From an uncultured Hungatella sp. (GTDB lineage Bacteria; Bacillota; Clostridia; Lachnospirales; Lachnospiraceae), in the NCBI GenBank assembly GCA_949879795.1, contig CATLBR010000015.1:16886-80885 (forward strand): a DNA stretch of 64,000 nucleotides. Direction: 5' to 3'. Made by a program: the position numbers and the translations under genes. Of this stretch, positions 36,474-46,224 are shown in pieces. The notes under the pieces are model-generated. The model saw nothing but the letters and a program-made list of their open reading frames with translations. It was not told where the DNA came from and did no database searches. Within the stretch, counting starts at the first letter, position 1. The number at the start of each line of letters is the position of its first letter.

Positions 36474-37904
36474 CTACACCGTGATCTCCGCCTTCAGCCC
36501 CAGAAGCTCCTGATTCTCCCTGAGGACAGGCTCGATGACCTGGTCCAGGAACTCCTCTACCTGTCTGGGAGCGCGGCCCACATACCGCATAGGCTCCATG
36601 GTCTTCTCAAGCTCCTCCATGGACAGCCCAAAAGCGGGATCCGCGGCGATGAGCTCCAGAAGATTGTTGTCCAGGCCTTTTTCCTTCACGTTCTTTCCGG
36701 CCTCCATGGACAGCTGGCGGATCCGCTCGTGGAGCTCCTGTCTGTCCCCGCCTGCCTTCACCGCGTCCATCATGATGTTCTCCGTGGCCATAAAGGGAAG
36801 CTCCGCCATAAAATGTTTCTCGATAACCTTGGGGTACACTACCAGCCCGTCCACCACATTCAGGTACAGGTCAAGGATTCCGTCTATGGCCAGAAATCCT
36901 TCCGGCACGCTCAGTCTCTTGTTGGCCGAGTCGTCCAGGGTTCTCTCAAACCACTGGGTGCTGGACACCAGCATGGGATTCATCACGTCGGCCATGACAT
37001 AGTTAGACAGAGAGGCGATCCGCTCGCTTCTCATAGGGTTTCTCTTGTAAGCCATGGCGGAAGAACCGATCTGATTCTTTTCAAATGGCTCCTCGATCTC
37101 CTTCAGGTGCTGTAAAAGGCGCACGTCGTTGGAGAACTTGTGGGCGCTCTGGGCGATGCCTGCCAGGACATTCAGCACCCTTGTGTCGATCTTTCTGGAA
37201 TAGGTCTGCCCCGACACAGGATAGCAGGACTCGAACCCCATCTTGGCCGCGATCATCTCGTCGGCCCTGCGGCATTTGTCGTGGTCCCCGTCGAACAGCT
37301 CAAGAAAGCTGGCCTGTGTGCCCGTAGTTCCCTTGGATCCCAGCAGTTTCATGGAGGACAGCACATAGTCCAGATCCTCCAGATCCAGGTAAAGATCATG
37401 AAGCCACAGGGTGGCCCTCTTTCCCACCGTGGTGGGCTGGGCAGGCTGGAAATGAGTAAATGCCAGTGTGGGCTGATCCTTGTACTTCCGGGCGAACCCG
37501 GCCAGCTCGGCCATGACGTTGAGCAGCTTCTTCCTCACCAGCCTCAGGGCGTCGGCCATGATGATGATGTCCGTATTGTCCCCCACATAGCAGGAAGTGG
37601 CACCCAGGTGAATGATGCCTTTAGCCTTGGGACACTGCTGCCCGTAGGCGTACACATGGGACATAACGTCATGGCGCACCAGCTTCTCCCTCTCCCGGGC
37701 AACCTCATAGTTGATATCCGTCTCGTGGGCTTTCAGCTCGTCGATCTGCTCCTGGGTGATGGCCAGCCCCAGTTCCTTCTCCGTCTCCGCCAGGGCGATC
37801 CACAGTTTTCTCCAGGTACAGAACTTCTTGTCAGAGGAAAAAATGTACTGCATCTCCTTGCTCGCGTAGCGCTGAGAAAGGGGGCTTTGATATCTGTCGT
37901 TCAT
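36474..37904 (-). CDS. purB: Adenylosuccinate lyase
   Basis: The 476-residue fumarase/aspartase-superfamily enzyme cleaves SAICAR and adenylosuccinate. The signature GSSAMAYKRNPMRSE holds the mobile catalytic Ser loop; GATSCYVGDNTD and THFQPAQPTTVGKRATLW are also present. Length is normal for the roughly 475-residue class. It follows purC by 14 bases in one operon. Confidence 0.95.
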   Translation of the reverse strand: MNDRYQSPLSQRYASKEMQYIFSSDKKFCTWRKLWIALAETEKELGLAITQEQIDELKAHETDINYEVAREREKLVRHDVMSHVYAYGQQCPKAKGIIHLGATSCYVGDNTDIIIMADALRLVRKKLLNVMAELAGFARKYKDQPTLAFTHFQPAQPTTVGKRATLWLHDLYLDLEDLDYVLSSMKLLGSKGTTGTQASFLELFDGDHDKCRRADEMIAAKMGFESCYPVSGQTYSRKIDTRVLNVLAGIAQSAHKFSNDVRLLQHLKEIEEPFEKNQIGSSAMAYKRNPMRSERIASLSNYVMADVMNPMLVSSTQWFERTLDDSANKRLSVPEGFLAIDGILDLYLNVVDGLVVYPKVIEKHFMAELPFMATENIMMDAVKAGGDRQELHERIRQLSMEAGKNVKEKGLDNNLLELIAADPAFGLSMEELEKTMEPMRYVGRAPRQVEEFLDQVIEPVLRENQELLGLKAEITV

Positions 37905-37918
37905 ATGGTCTCCTTATC

Positions 37919-38626
37919 TTACTGGATTCCCAGACGCCTGAACACTTCCTGGTAAGCGTCCTCCACATTGCCCAGATCCCTGCGGAATCTGTCTTTGTCC
38001 AGCTTCTCGTGAGTCTCCTTGTCCCACAGCCTGCAGGTATCGGGGGACACCTCGTCTGCCAAGATGATCTCCCCGTGATACCGGCCGAACTCGATCTTGA
38101 AGTCGATGAGCTCGATGCCAAGACCTGCAAAATATTTCTTCATCACCTCGTTGACCTTGAAGGCGTATCTGCTGATGGCGTCGATCTCCTCCTGGGTAGC
38201 CAGTCCCAGGGCCAGGGCATAGTAACTGTTGATAAACGGGTCGTGAAGGTCGTCGTTCTTGTAACTGAACTCCAATGTGGGGCACTTTAACTGAATGCCT
38301 TCCTCCATGCCCATCTTTTTGGCAAAACTTCCCGCGCTGAAATTGCGGATGATCACCTCCAGGGGGACGATCTCTACCTTCTTCACCACGGTCTCCCTGT
38401 CGTTCAGCTCCTCGATCAGGTGGGTGGGAACACCCTCCGCTGCCAGCAGTTTAAAGATGTGGTTGGTCATCCTGTTGTTGATGGCCCCCTTGCCCACGAT
38501 CGTTCCCTTCTTCTGGCCGTCAAAAGCAGTCGCATCGTCTTTGTAAGATACGATCAGAGCGTCCGGATCTTCTGTCGTGAAAACTTTCTTTGCCTTGCCC
38601 TCATACAATAATTCTTTTTTCTCCAT
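37919..38626 (-). CDS. purC: SAICAR synthetase
   Basis: This 235-residue enzyme ligates aspartate to CAIR. It starts [20 protein letters not shown] and carries [17 protein letters not shown] and the [10 protein letters not shown]...[15 protein letters not shown] segment typical of PurC. It is the first gene of the purC-purB operon, with a clear promoter upstream. Confidence 0.96.
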   Translation of the reverse strand: MEKKELLYEGKAKKVFTTEDPDALIVSYKDDATAFDGQKKGTIVGKGAINNRMTNHIFKLLAAEGVPTHLIEELNDRETVVKKVEIVPLEVIIRNFSAGSFAKKMGMEEGIQLKCPTLEFSYKNDDLHDPFINSYYALALGLATQEEIDAISRYAFKVNEVMKKYFAGLGIELIDFKIEFGRYHGEIILADEVSPDTCRLWDKETHEKLDKDRFRRDLGNVEDAYQEVFRRLGIQ

Positions 38627-38674
38627 GAGTAATCCACCTGTCCTTTTTTAATTGGTCTGCAAGAATAGACTTAA

Positions 38675-38703
38675 ATTATAATATACCCTGATGGGAAATA
38701 CAA
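38675..38703 (-). promoter_or_regulatory. Promoter of purC-purB
   Basis: On the minus strand TTGTAT and a perfect TATAAT are separated by 17 bases, with the -10 about 50 bases before the purC start. Confidence 0.65.
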
Positions 38704-38731
38704 TATCTTAACGGCAAAATTTAAACCTAAA

Positions 38732-38767
38732 ATTTTAAAAAGTGCGGGTCTCGACACGCACCCGCAC
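38732..38767 (-). terminator. Intrinsic terminator of the liv-type operon
   Basis: Arms GTGCGGGT (38742-38749) and ACCCGCAC (38760-38767) flank a 10-base loop. On the minus strand they are followed by a TTTTT run. It lies about 180 bases after the last transporter gene; the stretch between (38768-38946) shows no gene. Confidence 0.7.
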
Positions 38768-38946
38768 CGAAGCATGGCTGCCACGCCAACCATCTTCCTT
38801 ATGCCCGCAGCGCGCATCCTCGCGGAGAGTCTCTCGCATCATAGGACGCACTTTCTTTCCTATAATATAAGAAAGCGCATATCACGACTGTTGAAATCGC
38901 AATATACGCTTCCTTTTCTCCGGTCTTTCGGTTCTCGCTCAACCCC

Positions 38947-39660
38947 CTACAGTCCCAGATACTTCTTCCTGGTTTCCGCTGTCAGCTGGCTGGTGGCCTG
39001 GTGGTGCACGGTCTTTCCCCGCTCCAGAATATAGCAGTCACTGCTGACCTTCATGGCAAATTTGACATTCTGCTCGGCAATCAGGATTGTCACTCCTTCC
39101 TCCAGCAGGTTCTGCACCATCACAGCCAGCTGGTCCACGATGATGGGCGCCAGTCCCTCCGTGATCTCGTCTAACAGCATCATCTTCGGATTCTGCATCA
39201 GCCCCCTGGCCACGGCCAGCATCTGCTTCTCCCCGCCTGAAAGTTTATCACCCTTGGAATCTCTTCGCTCTTTCAGCCGCGGAAAAAATTCATACACGGA
39301 TTCCAGATTCCACTTACTGCTCCCGTCTACCCCCACCCTGGCAGCCACACGCAGATTTTCTTCCGTGGTTAAAGTCGGGAAGATATGGCGCCCCTGGGGC
39401 ACGTAGGCAATCCCCAGCCGGACAATGGCATGGCTGGCCATTCCCGTCAGCTCTTTGCCTTCAAACCGGATGCTGCCCTCTGTCTTGCAGTGCTCCTTGG
39501 GATTGAGCATCCCCATAATGGTTTTCATGGTGGTGGATTTCCCCACGCCGTTCCGTCCCAGGAGGCATACAGAAGTTCCCTGCTCCACAGCGAGATCTAC
39601 GCCGTTCAGGATATGGCTTTTGTCATAATATCCATGAACGTCTTTTAACTCAAGAATCAT
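38947..39660 (-). CDS. livF: Branched-chain-amino-acid-type ABC transporter ATPase (LivF)
   Basis: The 237-residue ATPase has Walker A GRNGVGKST, signature LSGGEKQMLAVARGL and Walker B MLLDEITEGL. The short length and the EITEGLAP sequence mark LivF. It overlaps livG by 4 bases and is the last gene of the operon. The actual substrate may not be an amino acid, given the enzymes encoded upstream. Confidence 0.92.
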   Translation of the reverse strand: MILELKDVHGYYDKSHILNGVDLAVEQGTSVCLLGRNGVGKSTTMKTIMGMLNPKEHCKTEGSIRFEGKELTGMASHAIVRLGIAYVPQGRHIFPTLTTEENLRVAARVGVDGSSKWNLESVYEFFPRLKERRDSKGDKLSGGEKQMLAVARGLMQNPKMMLLDEITEGLAPIIVDQLAVMVQNLLEEGVTILIAEQNVKFAMKVSSDCYILERGKTVHHQATSQLTAETRKKYLGL

Positions 39661-40409
39661 ACGTCGCCACCTCCCAAATACGCCTCCTGCACGTAAGCAT
39701 TATTCTTAATTTCCTCCGGCGTGCCGCTGGCAATCAGCTCCCCGTCCCTGAGCACGGAGATCACGTCCGCGTAATTGAACACGATCTCCATATCATGCTC
39801 AATGAAGATGATGGTCATGTTCCGTTTTGCCGCCAGATCCCGTATAAGCTGCATCAGCTTGTACGCTTCCTCCCTGGCAACGCCGGCCGCCGGCTCATCC
39901 AAAATCAGCAGCTTTGGATCCATCGCCAAAGCGATAGCGATATCAAGACGTCTCTGATCTCCATAGGAAAGATATGCCGCCACCTCATTGATCTTATCTT
40001 CCAGCCCCACAAAAGACAGGTACTGAACCACCTCTTCCTTCAGATAAGTGTCCTTCACCGGAAAGAGGCTGAAGGTCTTTTTATTCATCTCGATCCTGGC
40101 AATCTGCACATTCTCGTACACAGTGAGATTGCCGAACAGTTTGGAGATCTGGAAGCATTTTGTCATCCCTTTATGAACAATTTTGTTCGGTTCCATCCCG
40201 GTGATATCCGTTCCCCGGAAGATCACTTTCCCGCTGGAGGGCCTGGTACGGTTGGTGATCAGATCCATCAGCGTGCTCTTCCCAGCCCCGTTGGGTCCGA
40301 TAATCGCCCGCACCTCCCCTTCATTTACCTCAAAGGAAACGTCTCGGGTGGCATGGAGGGCGCCAAAAAAACGGTTCAGTTTTTCTACCTTTAAGATTGG
40401 CTCACTCAT
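39657..40409 (-). CDS. livG: Branched-chain-amino-acid-type ABC transporter ATPase (LivG)
   Basis: The 250-residue ATPase has Walker A GPNGAGKST, signature LSYGDQRRLDIAIAL and Walker B LLILDEPAAGV; the YGDQRRL signature is typical of LivG. It overlaps livM by 8 bases and livF by 4, so translation is tightly coupled. Confidence 0.92.
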   Translation of the reverse strand: MSEPILKVEKLNRFFGALHATRDVSFEVNEGEVRAIIGPNGAGKSTLMDLITNRTRPSSGKVIFRGTDITGMEPNKIVHKGMTKCFQISKLFGNLTVYENVQIARIEMNKKTFSLFPVKDTYLKEEVVQYLSFVGLEDKINEVAAYLSYGDQRRLDIAIALAMDPKLLILDEPAAGVAREEAYKLMQLIRDLAAKRNMTIIFIEHDMEIVFNYADVISVLRDGELIASGTPEEIKNNAYVQEAYLGGGDV

Positions 40410-41394
40410 TTCTTTGACCCCCCTTCTCCGATTTTTCTGAACTTTTCACTACCGCCTCTCCCAGATCCTTGGAGGCCTTGTCTCTGAGAAGGCCGCCCTG
40501 GAGAAACAGCACACAGAGCACGATGATCAACCCCAATACAAACTGGTAATAGTTAGTCAGAATTGACAGCTGCGTGGATATAAATGTAACGATCACCGCC
40601 CCCAAAATCGGGCCGAAAAAGCTGTACATACCTCCGATCAGGCACATAATCAGCCCTTCTGTGGATGTGTTTGTAGAAAACATCACCGGGAAGGCGCCCA
40701 TGTTCCGCATAGCGTACAAGATACCTGCAATGGTGACAAAAAAACTGGAAACCATACAGGCGCACAGCCTCACCCTCATGGTATTCATCCCTACAAACGT
40801 AAGCCTCTCAATATTGTCCCTGCTGCCCTTTAACACGGTGGCAAAAGGGCTGTGGAAAAACAGGTATATCAAGATAATACAGATTACGCTGACAAAAAAA
40901 CTCAGGTAAAAGTTCCCGCTGGCGCTGCTGGCAAAAGGCAGCCGCACATTGCCGGTCAGTCCTGTATCGGAACCTACATACTGGATCTTAAACACCATAG
41001 TATAAAGCAGGGTATTGATTCCCATGCTGACAAACGCAAAGGTTAAATCATCGTTGGCTCTCAGACAAAGCACATTGATAAATAAGGAAATCGCCATGGA
41101 AATCACGATGGCGCCGATGAGGGCAATGGTTTTATCCAGACCGCCGCGGACGCACAAGAGCACATATACATACGAACCCATGCCAAAGTAAGTAGCCATA
41201 CCCAAAGGCCTTAAACCGCCAAAGCCCAGAATAATATTTAACGACGAGGCAAACAGCATCATAATCACTGTTCGGCTCATAAAATCCAGCACGGAATCTG
41301 TCGCGAACTGCGCGTAAAGCAACACGCCGATAACCAGTACGCCGCCGATGATCCCATCCTGCTTCATCTTAGAGAGCGTTTTAAATGCTTTCAT
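40402..41394 (-). CDS. livM: Liv-type ABC permease (LivM)
   Basis: The 330-residue permease has about 9 hydrophobic helices and the LivM motif GFGGLRPLGMATYFGMGSYV near residue 60. EGLIMCLIGGMYSFFGPILGA forms the conserved cytoplasmic loop contacting the ATPase. It starts one base after the livH stop. Confidence 0.9.
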   Translation of the reverse strand: MKAFKTLSKMKQDGIIGGVLVIGVLLYAQFATDSVLDFMSRTVIMMLFASSLNIILGFGGLRPLGMATYFGMGSYVYVLLCVRGGLDKTIALIGAIVISMAISLFINVLCLRANDDLTFAFVSMGINTLLYTMVFKIQYVGSDTGLTGNVRLPFASSASGNFYLSFFVSVICIILIYLFFHSPFATVLKGSRDNIERLTFVGMNTMRVRLCACMVSSFFVTIAGILYAMRNMGAFPVMFSTNTSTEGLIMCLIGGMYSFFGPILGAVIVTFISTQLSILTNYYQFVLGLIIVLCVLFLQGGLLRDKASKDLGEAVVKSSEKSEKGGQRNE

Positions 41395-41395
41395 C

Positions 41396-42262
41396 TCAAC
41401 GTCCCTCCTTCTTTGTAAAAATCCCCCTGGGATTAATAAACATACAGATTACCATTAACGCGGCAGGCAGAATATTATAATACTGCGGCAGATAAACTGC
41501 GCCAAACGCATTCACCAGTCCTACCAGAAGTGCGGCCGGAAGGCAGCCGTCCATGTTGCGCAGGCCGCCGATACAAAGGATCGGCATAACATTTCCAAAT
41601 ACAGAAAGCCCTTCTTTCGGACTCATACCGGTCATGGGGGCATTTAACACTCCTCCCAGGCCGGCGATGCCGATGCCGATCATAAACAGGATGCTGAACA
41701 GACCATTTACATTTACTCCCAGGTTGGCAACCATAGGGCGGTCGCTGATAATAGCCCTGGTCAGCATTCCCAGCTTGGTCTTATTGATCATATACCAGAA
41801 AGCAGCGGCAATTAATCCGGAAATCACTATTTCGAAAATATAGTATACCGGAAAATTAATGCCAAAAATCTTAACTCCTCCGTTCAAAAAAGAAGGCAGT
41901 GAAAGCAGGCGAATACTGTATCCCCAGAACATAACAATTATGTCACAGAGCATATATGCCACGCCGTAAGTCAAGAGCATAATATAAAGCATATCTTTGC
42001 CAAATAGCGGGCGGGTCGCCTTCTCGATAAAATAGCCGAGCAGGGCGACAAGAACCGGAACCAGAATCAACGACGGGAAAAAGCCGATTTTTGCCGCTAT
42101 CGTATAGGTAAGATACGTTCCCAATACATAAAACGCTCCCTGCCCGAAGTTAACCATATTCATTCCGCTGATAATCAGGGATACTCCGGCAATCATCAGG
42201 TAAGAAACCATGCCGTTGCTGACTCCTGATATTAATGTTTGAAAAAAGAACGATACAGTCAT
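41396..42262 (-). CDS. livH: Liv-type ABC permease (LivH)
   Basis: The 288-residue permease has about 8 helices, with GMNMVNFGQGAFYVLGTYL as the family N-terminal motif and CIGGLRNMDGCLPAALLVGL as the coupling loop. The ATG at 42262 gives the usual MTVSFFFQTLISG start; the longer frame to 42292 lacks support. Confidence 0.9.
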   Translation of the reverse strand: MTVSFFFQTLISGVSNGMVSYLMIAGVSLIISGMNMVNFGQGAFYVLGTYLTYTIAAKIGFFPSLILVPVLVALLGYFIEKATRPLFGKDMLYIMLLTYGVAYMLCDIIVMFWGYSIRLLSLPSFLNGGVKIFGINFPVYYIFEIVISGLIAAAFWYMINKTKLGMLTRAIISDRPMVANLGVNVNGLFSILFMIGIGIAGLGGVLNAPMTGMSPKEGLSVFGNVMPILCIGGLRNMDGCLPAALLVGLVNAFGAVYLPQYYNILPAALMVICMFINPRGIFTKKEGR

Positions 42263-42310
42263 ATATTTGTCCTCAATTTTCCATTCCCGCAAATCGCAGG
42301 TTTATTTGCC

Positions 42311-42353
42311 GTAACTGCCTGTCAATCCTTTTCAGGGACTGCCAGGCAGTTAC
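42311..42353 (-). promoter_or_regulatory. Intercistronic hairpin after the binding-protein gene
   Basis: Perfect 11-base arms GTAACTGCCTG and CAGGCAGTTAC enclose 21 bases. It lies just after the binding-protein stop and before livH, and has no long T-run. It probably stabilises the upstream mRNA or attenuates transcription, so that the binding protein is made in excess. Confidence 0.65.
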
Positions 42354-42371
42354 TTTCAACACAAAGCATCA

Positions 42372-43748
42372 CTACTGCGCGCTTAAATCCTTAAATACGT
42401 ATCCCTTCTCCTCCGCGTATTTCTGCACTTCTTCTTTAGAGGGAAGCATCTCGTCGCCTTCATATACGGCATATGTTTCACCTATGGGGATAGACCATTT
42501 TCCGGTAGTATCCTCAACCGCAGTCACATAATAATACGCATGAGCCATCAAATGGTCAAAGTCGCGGAAATACAAGTCATCACCGTACATGGTGCTGAAA
42601 TGAACTTCACTTAAAGCCTTGGTCATAGCCTCCGGAGACAAATCTCCCGCAGTAGTTCTGGCCGCCTCAACAATAGCCTTAATACCTACATACCAGGTGT
42701 ATCCCATATCAGAAGGATAGATTTCCTGGTCGTAATATTTCTTTCCGATATCGGAATAAGCCTGCACAAACTCGGCATTGCCCTCAATCTCATCCATCCA
42801 GAACGGCCATAAGTCAACTCCGTGAACCTTGCCGTAAGGATAGTTGCCTGCTTCTGCCAGAGCGGTGGTATTTGTAGAGTCGCAGGTGTACCAGCCCAGG
42901 TAGTCACACATGTCCCACAGCCCGAACTGTCCGCCCTGATTCACCAGAGACACGAAATTCGGTCCTGCTACCGCGCCGATGATCACATCAGGGTCCTTTC
43001 CTACCACTGATGAAATAATGGCAGAAAACTCCGTAGAGTTGCTGGACACCTGGTTGGAGCCAAGGTTCTGGAAACTGTCCCCAAGCTCGCGGTAGAAAAA
43101 GTCACGGCTGTCTCCGGAAGCGCCGCCGTCATTTCCGATAAAGAACGCGCTGGCAAAGCCTTTGTCCTGAGCGTATTTTGCATTCATTTTGGCGATAGGC
43201 CATGCCACAAAACCGCAGGAGAACATATATTTTGAAGCATTCTCAATGGTAACGCGGGTATTCATCGTACAGGGAGTAACCATGGGGAATTTGTTTTCCT
43301 CCGCCCAGGTTGCCCCGGTAGGAGCCTCGCCGTCAGACTTTGGACCAAGAATAGCGATGCACCCTTCATTTACCAGCTCTGTAGCCTTCTGTGCCACGTT
43401 TGCCGAATCGCTCGCCGTATCCCGGTATACTAATTCAAAGGGAACTCCGTTGAGACCGCCCTCTTCATTGGCTTCTTCTAATGCCAGAATCGCTCCTGCT
43501 TCCGCCCAGGTAACGGTTGCCGCCGCAACGGAAGAACGGTCTGTCAGGACGCCGATTTTAATAGTGCTTCCCGCCGCGGTTTCGCTGTTTCCCCCCTGCG
43601 GAGCGCCATCGGCTTTTTCTTTTGCGGTCTCCGCTGCCGACGCTCCCTGGGCGGCAGTCGTGCTTGGTGAATCGTTAACCGTCCCTGCACAGGCCGTCAG
43701 GGACAACGCCATAATCGCCGCCATACTCATAGATACTGCTTTTTTCAT
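42372..43748 (-). CDS. Liv-type substrate-binding lipoprotein
   Basis: The 458-residue lipoprotein has a signal peptide with lipobox LTAC (Cys about residue 20), a low-complexity linker and a periplasmic-binding fold type I domain: IKIGVLTDRSSVAAATVTWAEAG, NGVPFELVYRDTASDSANVA, GCIAILGPKSDGEAP. ATG 43748 follows GAGGAGAAG; the longer frame to 43871 is rejected. It delivers substrate to LivHM. The pocket ligand cannot be told, but the neighbouring carbon-carbon lyases suggest an organic acid or phosphonate. Confidence 0.9.
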   Translation of the reverse strand: MKKAVSMSMAAIMALSLTACAGTVNDSPSTTAAQGASAAETAKEKADGAPQGGNSETAAGSTIKIGVLTDRSSVAAATVTWAEAGAILALEEANEEGGLNGVPFELVYRDTASDSANVAQKATELVNEGCIAILGPKSDGEAPTGATWAEENKFPMVTPCTMNTRVTIENASKYMFSCGFVAWPIAKMNAKYAQDKGFASAFFIGNDGGASGDSRDFFYRELGDSFQNLGSNQVSSNSTEFSAIISSVVGKDPDVIIGAVAGPNFVSLVNQGGQFGLWDMCDYLGWYTCDSTNTTALAEAGNYPYGKVHGVDLWPFWMDEIEGNAEFVQAYSDIGKKYYDQEIYPSDMGYTWYVGIKAIVEAARTTAGDLSPEAMTKALSEVHFSTMYGDDLYFRDFDHLMAHAYYYVTAVEDTTGKWSIPIGETYAVYEGDEMLPSKEEVQKYAEEKGYVFKDLSAQ

Positions 43749-43867
43749 GTTCTTCTCCTCCTGTCTTATCTTTTCTATTTTTCCCGCATCTGCTTCACGA
43801 CACGACATGTCCCGCTTTGTCAAGCAGGCACGGGTATTGGAACTGTAGTTTTCCAGCCCGGCTTGCT

Positions 43868-44908
43868 TCACGCCTTGTCCGGGTCGTGGACATCGTCAGG
43901 CCGCACAAAATAATCTGCGTTTCTCCAGGCTACCGAATCCTGCTTCTCCCGCACAAACGCGTTTTCCGCTTCAACCCAGCTTCCGTCCGTAAGGCCAAAC
44001 ATGCTCATGGTGGTAAAAGTTTTATATCCTGTGTCGTCAAAGTGGTAATCCACGTAATCATTGTTCTGTTCCTGCATCACGTGGCGGCCTACATCCAGCA
44101 TGGCCAGCATAGCCGCATGGGCGCTGTAATGGATCCCCACTAATTTATATACACCTAACTCCTTCAATTCGTCCATGGAAACTTCTTCCGGGTCATGGGC
44201 TTTCCCGCATAAATCCGGATACCACATAGGGAATCCTGCGTACTTTTCCCCTTTAGCATTTAAAGCGTCCCTCAATCTCCTGCACATATCCAGTTTCAGT
44301 CTCCTGTCCGGAATCTTGTGCATCCACAGGATGCAAAGCATATCCGCGCCGGCATCTATGTACGCCTTGCACCGCTCCACGGTCTCCTCAAATTCGTGAA
44401 CCAGATCACTGTCACAGCGGGCGATTAAAAATCCGTGATTCCCGTTTGCATCCAGCCCTGCTCTGGCCGCCTTAAAGCGCAGGCAGGCATCCGGTATGGA
44501 AAGCTGTCCCTTCCTGGCCAGTTCGGAAGTATCTGTAACCAGCACTCCCGCAGCCCCCGCCTGCATAATACGCATGCAGCCATACTGGGCATTTAAGGCC
44601 CGTCCCAGCCCAAACCCGTCATCTGCATCAATAATTAAAGGCATGGGCGTCATCCTGGTAATCTGTTCTGTCACCCGAACAAAGTCATCGATAGATAGCA
44701 GCTGCAGATCCGGAATCCCGGTTAAAGCGCAGGCCAGATCTCCGCTGGAGACCATGATCACCTCAAACCCGTTCATCTCTGCCGCTTTCGCCGACATACA
44801 GTCGTGAAGTTCCGGCACGATCCGAATATTATCTTCTGCAACCATCTTCCTCAGCCGATCTGATGCATGCTCTTTTTTCTCCGGTGTAAGAATATAAGGC
44901 AGTCCCAT
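43868..44908 (-). CDS. Isocitrate lyase / PEP mutase superfamily enzyme (second copy)
   Basis: The 346-residue TIM-barrel enzyme has the metal-binding motif IIDADDGFGLG, upstream ELHDCMSAKAAEMNGFEVIMVSSG and LIARCDSDLVHEFEETVERCKAYIDAGADML. These fit the oxaloacetate decarboxylase/methylisocitrate lyase/PEP mutase group. The KKCGH or KRCGH catalytic loop of true isocitrate and methylisocitrate lyases is absent; VTDTSELARKG occupies that position. A different 2-oxoacid or phosphonate chemistry is therefore likely. It is followed by the transporter genes. Confidence 0.82.
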   Translation of the reverse strand: MGLPYILTPEKKEHASDRLRKMVAEDNIRIVPELHDCMSAKAAEMNGFEVIMVSSGDLACALTGIPDLQLLSIDDFVRVTEQITRMTPMPLIIDADDGFGLGRALNAQYGCMRIMQAGAAGVLVTDTSELARKGQLSIPDACLRFKAARAGLDANGNHGFLIARCDSDLVHEFEETVERCKAYIDAGADMLCILWMHKIPDRRLKLDMCRRLRDALNAKGEKYAGFPMWYPDLCGKAHDPEEVSMDELKELGVYKLVGIHYSAHAAMLAMLDVGRHVMQEQNNDYVDYHFDDTGYKTFTTMSMFGLTDGSWVEAENAFVREKQDSVAWRNADYFVRPDDVHDPDKA

Positions 44909-44930
44909 AATTTTTCCCTCCTGATTTTTA

Positions 44931-45914
44931 TTACAGCCGTTCTTTTATATCCGGCCGGACAAAACCTTCCGGATAATCTTCCACCTGATGACCCACGATG
45001 GTGTACTCTTTATTTCCTTTTGTAAAGGTATTTTCCAGTGCCAGATATGCCTGTGGGTCAAACATCCCGGAGCTGGAGAAACTTTCAATCCCGGAAGCAG
45101 GCGCCGTCTCAAATGAATAGGCAACACTCTGATTTTTGTAGTTTACCAGACCGTGCTCCAGCATTCCTTCCATGGCCGCTTTCATGGTATAATGGCTGCT
45201 GCACATCTTAAAGCCAAGAGGAGTCAGCTCTTCCATGGTTACAGTAGGATGATAATGTCCGTCTTCCCCTTTATAAGCCCTCACATCCGCGTAAATCTTC
45301 GGCCCGGTCACAATCTCCGCCATCTCTCTGGCCTGCTCAAGGCTGCCCACCAGCACCATCATCGCCAGTACATACTGTCCTTTTTCTTTCCCCATTTCAA
45401 TGGCTTCCTGAAGACGCTCACAGCCCTCTCTCATCTGTTCAGGATCAGCAGGATCCGCGTTGCTGCGGGCAATCAGCAGACAGTTCGTCCCTTCAAGTCC
45501 CTCCAGGGCAGCCCGAACCTTTGCCAGGTACTTGTCCCGGGGAAGGATTTTCGTGCTTTCTTCCATATCTGCTGAGTCTTCCAGCTGAATCGCCGCCGCA
45601 CCTGCTGCCGAGAGGATCTTCGCCGCGCGGTACACGGCCAGAGGCCCGCCGAACCCGTCCTCAATATCCGCGATCAGCGGAATGGAACTGGTCTGCGCCA
45701 CACGGCTTACCACCCGCTCCAAATCTGTCAGGTTGGTGAACCCGTAATCGATCACCCCGTTCAGCGAGATCGAAACCTCCCCGCCGGACAACAGGCTTAC
45801 CGGAAACCCGCACATCTCTACTGCATGGTTGGACGCGCAGTCATATACACATGGAACCAGAAAACATTCCCTGCTCTCATCCAGAATCTGACGCAATGTC
45901 TTTTTACTTGCCAC
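44931..45914 (-). CDS. Isocitrate lyase / PEP mutase superfamily enzyme (first copy)
   Basis: The protein is about 327 residues and related to, but clearly diverged from, the next gene. Motifs are VPCVYDCASNHAVEMCGFPVS, IADIEDGFGGPLAVYRA, IQLEDSADMEESTK and LIARSNADPADPEQMREGCERL. The metal site DIEDG is present and the lyase Cys loop is missing, as in its neighbour. The GTG at 45914 is preferred: AAGGAGG lies 8 bases before it and the protein then begins in register with family members. It is the first gene of a seven-gene operon with the Liv-type transporter. Confidence 0.82.
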   Translation of the reverse strand: MASKKTLRQILDESRECFLVPCVYDCASNHAVEMCGFPVSLLSGGEVSISLNGVIDYGFTNLTDLERVVSRVAQTSSIPLIADIEDGFGGPLAVYRAAKILSAAGAAAIQLEDSADMEESTKILPRDKYLAKVRAALEGLEGTNCLLIARSNADPADPEQMREGCERLQEAIEMGKEKGQYVLAMMVLVGSLEQAREMAEIVTGPKIYADVRAYKGEDGHYHPTVTMEELTPLGFKMCSSHYTMKAAMEGMLEHGLVNYKNQSVAYSFETAPASGIESFSSSGMFDPQAYLALENTFTKGNKEYTIVGHQVEDYPEGFVRPDIKERL

Positions 45915-45980
45915 AACAATTTCCTCCTTGCTATTTTGTTTCATATTACTTTCGCTTATCAGCCGCAACCTCCCGATTAA

Positions 45981-46003
45981 AACTGAAATATTAAGTTTCA
46001 GTT
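45981..46003. promoter_or_regulatory. Inverted repeat in the operon leader (candidate operator)
   Basis: Arms AACTGAAA and TTTCAGTT are perfect, spaced by 7 bases. It lies between the candidate promoter (46027-46055) and the first enzyme gene, a position suited to a repressor or leader structure. Confidence 0.45.
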
Positions 46004-46026
46004 TGTTGCACTTATGTTGCACTTAA

Positions 46027-46055
46027 AGCATAGCATCTTTTATACTTTTTTGCAA
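46027..46055 (-). promoter_or_regulatory. Candidate promoter of the lyase-transporter operon
   Basis: On the minus strand TTGCAA and TATGCT are separated by exactly 17 bases, about 115 bases before the GTG start at 45914. Confidence 0.55.
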
Positions 46056-46173
46056 TATCAATTGTTCTACTTTTTATTCTTTTGTCAATTATGCATAAAT
46101 ATTGCTGTGAATTTTATGCGTTATTACTGATGATTTTCCAAATCATCTATGATAAACTGATATTACATTTATG

Positions 46174-46187
46174 TGAAATCGATTCCA
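46174..46187. promoter_or_regulatory. LacI-type operator candidate
   Basis: TGAAATCGATTCCA is a near-palindrome centred on CG, the layout expected for LacI/GalR-family operators. It lies 38 bases before the cupin start in the shared region with the divergent lyase operon, and a LacI gene is adjacent. Confidence 0.5.
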
Positions 46188-46224
46188 ATTTTAATATGCA
46201 AATTATAAGAAAGGAGATACTTAT